This document shows, in pieces, positions 31,244-35,088 of a stretch of 35,088 bases of DNA. The position numbers and the translations under genes were made by a program. Under the pieces are notes generated by a model that worked only from the letters and a program-made list of their open reading frames with translations, did not search any database and had not been told where the DNA came from. Numbering within the stretch: the first letter of the stretch is position 1; every line of letters begins with the position of its first letter. Source of the DNA: Clostridia bacterium (GTDB lineage Bacteria; Bacillota; Clostridia; Christensenellales; Aristaeellaceae); contig JAFTPN010000011.1 of the NCBI GenBank assembly GCA_017463245.1, positions 1 to 35,088 on the forward strand, read 5' to 3'.

Positions 31244-31861
31244 TTACGCAATCATATTCTCCTTCGTCATTTGATTGCACGGTGCCTTTATCAGCTTGAA
31301 AACAACAAAAATGAAGGAAAGAATAATGCCGTAAGCAAAGCCGAATATATGCGTTAAAACAGACGACCAATTATCATTGGCGATAATGAAATAGATGATC
31401 GTTATCAACACATCTACTCTATACCACTTGAACTTGAACTGTTCCGGGAAACGCAGATAGCACACCACAAGAGCAGCAATGAGTGCAAAGATTCCCCCAG
31501 AGGCGCCACCGCCGTAGCTGGGTTCGGCGCTCGAAACAATCCAGGAAAATGTGATTTCGGCAAATATATCGCTGACGGAGAAAAAGAACAGGGTTTTCCA
31601 TTTGCCGATAAAGGGGCTTATCAAAGAGCCAACGGCCAACAAGCCAATGATGTTGCCGAATAAATGGTATAGCCCATAATGAAGAAATGAACAGGTAAAC
31701 CACCTGTAATATTCTCCATTGATGAACCTCAGGCTACAAGACCCAAGCATGTCGTTGATTTCAGGCTTGATCTCTTTTGCGATATAGACGGCGATAAAGC
31801 AGACGGAAAGAACAATGGCAACCGCATTATGCTGAACCCATCTGAATAATTTCGTACGCAT
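31244..31861 (-). CDS. Rhomboid family intramembrane serine protease
   Basis: A 205-residue membrane protein, about six membrane segments, expected to cut other proteins within the bilayer. The catalytic dyad is Ser121 in GGGASGGIFAL and His171 in LTHIFGFAYG. The conserved FLHYGLYHLFGN helix (about 59-70) supplies the H-x4-H-x3-N motif. No extra domains. Base use is unlike the neighbours: 31321-31380 has 23 G or C in 60, while 32341-32400 has 36 in 60, suggesting acquisition from outside. It starts 21 bases after the deaminase stop with only a weak AGAGGG, so it is probably read from the histidine transcript. Confidence 0.9.
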   Translation of the reverse strand: MRTKLFRWVQHNAVAIVLSVCFIAVYIAKEIKPEINDMLGSCSLRFINGEYYRWFTCSFLHYGLYHLFGNIIGLLAVGSLISPFIGKWKTLFFFSVSDIFAEITFSWIVSSAEPSYGGGASGGIFALIAALVVCYLRFPEQFKFKWYRVDVLITIIYFIIANDNWSSVLTHIFGFAYGIILSFIFVVFKLIKAPCNQMTKENMIA

Positions 31862-31882
31862 TCTGTCCCTCTTTCTGTTCTC

Positions 31883-32317
31883 TTACCCTTCCCAATGCTC
31901 CAACTCCTCTGCCGGATACGCCTTCGTCCAATGGTAGGGCTGCAGCTCCCGCAGCTCAACAAAGGTCAGCTGGCTGTCCGGGGTGGTGACGGCCACTTGC
32001 ACGTCCTCGCCCCAGTAGCGCAGGCGCTCCTGGCAGATGCCGCAGGGGGACAGCACCTGGTAGGGGGAATGCTCATCCTCCCGGACGAGGCACATGCAAT
32101 GGGTGACCTTCTCGTTGTATTTGTGGGCTTCCAGCATGGCGCCGGTCTCAATGCACAATACGGCTGAGCCATTGGCCGTGTCGATGCACACGCTGGTGAA
32201 GTAGTTCCCGCTGGCAGTATGCACAACGCCAGCGCCGCCCCAGCCCGTGGGGTAGCGCTTTTCGATCAGCTCCACCGCTAAGCGGTACATTTCCTGTTCA
32301 ATATCGTGGTTTCGCAT
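31883..32317 (-). CDS. Cytidine deaminase-like zinc hydrolase
   Basis: A 144-residue protein of the cytidine/blasticidin-S deaminase fold. Zinc site: Cys55 and the proton-shuttling Glu57 in VLCIETGAM, and Cys92 and Cys95 in SPCGICQERL. Length fits a tetrameric cytidine deaminase, but the substrate could be cytidine or another aminated ring. The C-terminus (YHWTKAYPAEELEHWEG) has the aromatic residues usual in this group. GAAGGAGA before the ATG; 16 bases after the HisIE-fusion stop. Confidence 0.88.
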   Translation of the reverse strand: MRNHDIEQEMYRLAVELIEKRYPTGWGGAGVVHTASGNYFTSVCIDTANGSAVLCIETGAMLEAHKYNEKVTHCMCLVREDEHSPYQVLSPCGICQERLRYWGEDVQVAVTTPDSQLTFVELRELQPYHWTKAYPAEELEHWEG

Positions 32318-32333
32318 GGTGGTCTCCTTCTTA

Positions 32334-33560
32334 TTAGTGGCGGTTCTTCAGCACTTCCCACACATCCCGCATGGGTACGCCCTGCTGGTGCAAAAGCACC
32401 GCCAGGTGATACAGCAGGTCGGCGGCTTCGCCCGCCAGGCCGTCGGCGTCGTTCTTCATGGCGGCAATGATGGTCTCGCTGGCTTCTTCGCCCACCTTCT
32501 TGCAGATCTTCTCCGCGCCCTTGTTCAGCAGATAGTTGGTGTAGCTGCCCTCTTTGGGGTTGGCGGCGCGGTCGGCAATGGTCTTTTCCAGCGTGTCCAG
32601 AATGGCGGCGGTAGCGGGCATTTCGCCGTTGATCACGGGGTTGTGGAAGCAGCTCCGCTCTCCGGTGTGGCAGGCGGGGCCAACTTGATCCACCTGCATG
32701 AGGATGGAGTCCCCGTCGCAGTCGTAGCTCAGGCGAATGACCCGCTGCAAATGGCCGCTGGTGGCACCCTTGCGCCACAGCTCCTGGCGGCTGCGGCTGT
32801 AATAGGTGGCATAGCCGCTGTCCAGGGTGGCTTGCAGGGATTCGGCATTCATGTAAGCCTGCATCAGCACCTCGCCGGTGTAGGCGTCCTGGGCAATGGC
32901 AGGCACCAGGCCGCGGGCGTCGTAGCAGATGGCGCTGAGGTCAGCGGCGCTGGCCACGGGGGCGGTGTTCTGCTCCATGAGGGCATACAGCTCCGGGGTC
33001 ACGACGCCGCGCAGGGTCTCCATGGCCTGGGCGTACTGGTTCTCGTAGCCGTAGAAGGTGTCCTGGGGCTGGAGCTTGAAGCCCAGGGAAATGTACAGCG
33101 GAATGGCCTTCCAGCTCCACGGTTGGGTGTGGAGGTACACGGGTTTGGCGTTATCCTCCCGGCGGAAGAGGCGCAGCACGTTCTGGCACAGGGCGCGGCC
33201 AAGCCCCTTGCGGCGGTGGTCGGCACGCACCACCAGCCAATGCAGCGCACGGACGCCCACGCCCCGGGGGTCATCCTCCCAGGCGATGGCGCTGCCCACG
33301 ATTTCATCTTCCGGAGAGATCGCAAAGAACACCCGCTCCGGCGACCAGGCGGGGTTGCTCAGATAACGCCGGGCGAAGTCGGCCTTGGCGGCTTCAACGG
33401 TGTCGAAATCACCAATGCCGCATTCCAGCGCAGCCCAGGCGTCTTCGTCACCGCTCTGATAGGTGCGGATGGCATAGCCCGCGGGCAGCTTCACTTCCAT
33501 GGGCAGGATGCGGTCGCAGCGCATGATGGTATGATGAAAGGGAATGGTCTTGTCCAGCAT
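32334..33560 (-). CDS. hisIE: GNAT acetyltransferase-HisI-HisE fusion protein
   Basis: A 408-residue three-domain protein. Residues about 28-180 form a GNAT fold with the acetyl-CoA loop VVRADHRRKGLGRALCQNVL and the WSWKAIPLYISLGF helix-strand. Residues about 207-315 are HisI (phosphoribosyl-AMP cyclohydrolase): DCDGD (280-284) for Mg and Zn, and Cys297 and Cys304 completing the zinc site. Residues about 321-405 are HisE (phosphoribosyl-ATP pyrophosphatase): KICKKVGEEASETIIAA and GEAADLLYHLAVLL. HisIE fusions are normal; an N-terminal GNAT is not. AAGGAG, overlapping the hisA stop, sets the ATG at 33560, and the frame is unbroken. HisI and HisE carry out steps 3 and 2 of histidine synthesis; the GNAT role is unknown. 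Confidence 0.93.
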   Translation of the reverse strand: MLDKTIPFHHTIMRCDRILPMEVKLPAGYAIRTYQSGDEDAWAALECGIGDFDTVEAAKADFARRYLSNPAWSPERVFFAISPEDEIVGSAIAWEDDPRGVGVRALHWLVVRADHRRKGLGRALCQNVLRLFRREDNAKPVYLHTQPWSWKAIPLYISLGFKLQPQDTFYGYENQYAQAMETLRGVVTPELYALMEQNTAPVASAADLSAICYDARGLVPAIAQDAYTGEVLMQAYMNAESLQATLDSGYATYYSRSRQELWRKGATSGHLQRVIRLSYDCDGDSILMQVDQVGPACHTGERSCFHNPVINGEMPATAAILDTLEKTIADRAANPKEGSYTNYLLNKGAEKICKKVGEEASETIIAAMKNDADGLAGEAADLLYHLAVLLHQQGVPMRDVWEVLKNRH

Positions 33561-33563
33561 AGC

Positions 33564-34277
33564 TTACTCCTTGTTGGCGGCAAGTGCCTCTTCCAGCGTG
33601 AAGGCGTTCTCGTACAGGGCTTTGCCCAGAATGGCGCCCGCGCAGCCCGCGGCGCGGAAGTCGGCAAGGTCCTTCAGGCAGCTCACGCCGCCGGAGCCGA
33701 TGATCTCCATGCCGGTCTCTTCCACCAGCTTGCGGGTGGCGGCCACATTGGGGCCCTGCATCATGCCATCGCGGCTGATGTCGGTGTAGATGATGGTGGT
33801 CACGCCGTAGTTCTTCATTTGCAGAGCCAGCTCGGCGGCGGTCATGTCGGCGGTGGAGACCCAGCCACGCAGGGCGACCTTGCCGTTCTTGGCGTCGATG
33901 CCCACGGCAATGCGGCCGGGGTAGGCCGCGCAGGCCTCCCGCACCAGCTCCGGGTTCTCCGCTGCCGCCGTACCGATGATGCAGCGCTGCACGCCAGCTT
34001 CCATGCGCAGACGGATGTCCTCCATGGTGCGCAGGCCGCCGCCCAGCTCCACCGGGCCATCAAAGGCGGCCACGATGTTCCGCAAAAGGGGCAGGTGCTG
34101 GGTTTTGCCGTCGAAGGCAGCGCCCAGGTCCACCAGGTGCAGCCACTCGGCACCCTTGCTGCGCCACTTGCGAGCCAGCGCCACGGGATCGCCATAAACG
34201 GTGACATCCTCGCGCTTGCCCTGGCGCAGGCGCACGGCCTGGCCATCCAACAGATCAATAGCAGGATAAAGAATCAT
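33564..34277 (-). CDS. hisA: Phosphoribosylformimino-5-aminoimidazole carboxamide ribotide isomerase
   Basis: HisA isomerises ProFAR to PRFAR in histidine synthesis. The 237-residue TIM barrel has the catalytic Asp8 in PAIDLLDGQAVRL, the phosphate sites ELGGGLRTMED and IIGSGGVS, and the second catalytic Asp in YTDISRDGMM. It lies 9 bases after hisB and 3 bases before the fusion gene. hisH and hisF, which usually flank hisA, are missing from this run. Confidence 0.95.
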   Translation of the reverse strand: MILYPAIDLLDGQAVRLRQGKREDVTVYGDPVALARKWRSKGAEWLHLVDLGAAFDGKTQHLPLLRNIVAAFDGPVELGGGLRTMEDIRLRMEAGVQRCIIGTAAAENPELVREACAAYPGRIAVGIDAKNGKVALRGWVSTADMTAAELALQMKNYGVTTIIYTDISRDGMMQGPNVAATRKLVEETGMEIIGSGGVSCLKDLADFRAAGCAGAILGKALYENAFTLEEALAANKE

Positions 34278-34286
34278 ACGTCCTCC

Positions 34287-34874
34287 TTAATCCAGCGCAC
34301 CTTTAGTGGAAAGCACACCGGTGATCCGGGGATCCGCCGCCATGGCGTCCCGCAGAGCCAGACCGAAGGCCTTGAACATGGCCTCCAGCTTGTGGTGATC
34401 GTTGCGGCCAGCCACCACGTTCAGGTGAACGGTGAGCCCGGCGTTGACGACCACGGCGCGGAAGAATTCCTCCGCCATCTGCACACCCATGTCGCCGCAG
34501 CGCAGGGTGGCAAAATCGGCGGTGTAGGCCAGGTAAGGCCGGCCGCTGATGTCGATGGCGGCAAAGGCCAGCGCCTCGTCCATGGGCATGTAGGCGGAAC
34601 CCACCCGGCGGATGCCCGCCCGGTCGCCCAGGGCGTCGCGGATGGCCTTGCCCAGGCAAATGCCCACATCCTCGATGGTGTGGTGTTCATCCACATACAG
34701 GTCGCCCTTGCAGGTGACGTTCAGATCCACCAGCGCAAAGCGGCTGAAGGCGTCCAGCATATGGTCGAAGAAGCCCACGCCGGTAGCCAGCTGGGTCTTG
34801 CCGGAACCATCGAGATCGATGGTGAGGGAAATGGTGGTTTCCTTGGTTTCGCGGGTGATGGTGGCAGTACGCAT
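34287..34874 (-). CDS. hisB: Imidazoleglycerol-phosphate dehydratase
   Basis: Dehydrates imidazole glycerol phosphate. The 195 residues contain GVGFFDHML, EHHTIEDVGI and the second metal site NDHHKLEAMFK, all typical of the Mn-dependent monofunctional enzyme. The frame continues upstream through repeat DNA to 34997, but ATG 34874 has AGGAGG 5 bases before it and matches the family start. It is the first histidine gene visible; a family 4-3-1 repeat cassette lies directly upstream. Confidence 0.95.
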   Translation of the reverse strand: MRTATITRETKETTISLTIDLDGSGKTQLATGVGFFDHMLDAFSRFALVDLNVTCKGDLYVDEHHTIEDVGICLGKAIRDALGDRAGIRRVGSAYMPMDEALAFAAIDISGRPYLAYTADFATLRCGDMGVQMAEEFFRAVVVNAGLTVHLNVVAGRNDHHKLEAMFKAFGLALRDAMAADPRITGVLSTKGALD

Positions 34875-34885
34875 GGAGGCCTCCT

Positions 34886-34930
34886 GAGTAATGCGGAATT
34901 CGGAATTCGGAATTCGGAATGCGGAATTGA
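34886..34930 (-). repeat. Repeat family 4, copy C
   Basis: On the minus strand CAATTCCGCATTCCG, then three CCGAATT-type units, then CCGCATTACTC. It ends 13-15 bases before the hisB start, just ahead of the AGGAGG. Confidence 0.85.
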
Positions 34931-34939
34931 GATGGTGGA

Positions 34940-34968
34940 CGGGCGGGCGATCGCAGATCGCCCCTACA
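34940..34968 (-). repeat. Repeat family 3, copy C
   Basis: On the minus strand TGTAGGGGCGATCTGCGATC then GCCCGCCCGT; nearly identical to 17729-17757. Confidence 0.8.
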
Positions 34969-34992
34969 GGTGCGGAGAAAGTTTGGTGTGGA

Positions 34993-35060
34993 GGCAAGTG
35001 GCAGAACCACTCCTTCCGTCAGCCGCAAGCGGCTGCCACCTCCCTCGGGGAGGGAGGCTC
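34993..35060 (-). repeat. Repeat family 1, copy D
   Basis: On the minus strand GAGCCTCCCTC hairpin, GCAGCCGC/GCGGCTG, ACGGAAGGAGTGGTTCTGCC, then ACTTGC as in copy C. Confidence 0.85.
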
Positions 35061-35062
35061 AA

Positions 35063-35088
35063 CCCCTCAGTCCCTTCGGGACAGCTCC
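35063..35088 (-). repeat. Repeat family S, partial at window edge
   Basis: On the minus strand GGAGCTGTCCCGAAGGGACT then GAGGGG; resembles the second half of 7766-7815 and is cut by the window end. Confidence 0.5.

Noticed and set aside
34875-34997. Upstream extension of HisB into the repeat region
   Set aside because: The extra frame translates family 3 and 4 repeats (for example FRIPNSEFRIT), which also read as such in other places. The ATG at 34874 has a proper RBS and fits the family start.

Overview
The window looks like chromosome from a high-GC member of the Bacillota (class Clostridia, probably a gut-type anaerobe); I cannot name the genus. The reasons are a bifunctional Rel enzyme with the RFKD motif, MutS2 with a Smr tail, HemZ, the zapA / U32 peptidase / mutS2 run typical of clostridia, a clostridial-type short deformylase homologue, strong AGGAGG ribosome binding sites, and a GC content near 60% by eye. 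No phage, plasmid, transposase or CRISPR gene was seen.

Layout. Positions 1-6816 hold a + strand run: recJ (5' end cut by the window edge), rel, dtd, a metallo-hydrolase and hemZ. Positions 6842-12680 hold a cyclophilin behind its own promoter, zapA, a U32 peptidase and mutS2. A GNAT gene, a two-component system, chorismate mutase, shikimate kinase and a glutamate-5-kinase-like protein follow (13078-17460). After a class C beta-lactamase-like hydrolase comes a probable small gene on the opposite strand, a minus-strand pair (metallo-hydrolase, 2-hydroxyacid dehydrogenase) and a + strand trio (TetM/EF-G-like GTPase, FMN-dependent alpha-hydroxyacid oxidising protein, TIM-barrel isomerase). A perfect bidirectional terminator at 24808-24840 separates the trio from a minus-strand set (deformylase-like protein, YaiI/YqxD protein, secreted CotH-type protein). 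Then come an Eis-like acetyltransferase, a tRNA-Pro/tRNA-Thr pair with promoter and terminator, an intracellular GH10 glycosidase, and a minus-strand histidine block (hisB, hisA, hisIE) that runs on into a cytidine deaminase-like gene and an AT-rich rhomboid protease gene.

The most unusual coding feature is a single reading frame joining a complete GNAT acetyltransferase domain to HisI and HisE (32334-33560). The most unusual non-coding feature is a set of modular intergenic repeats, called S and families 1 to 6 here. They recur in a partly fixed order at 7763-8074, 12681-13077, 13529-13563, 17461-17823, 31059-31185 and 34886-35088. One family (family 4) lies 13-20 bases before the start codon of three unrelated genes in the same orientation, and another (family 1) provides the ribosome binding site of the GNAT gene, whose stop codon lies on a family 4 edge.

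The remainder is mostly housekeeping: DNA repair (recJ, mutS2), stringent response and translation quality control (rel, dtd, deformylase-like, tRNAs, GTPase), aromatic and histidine biosynthesis, and cell division (zapA).
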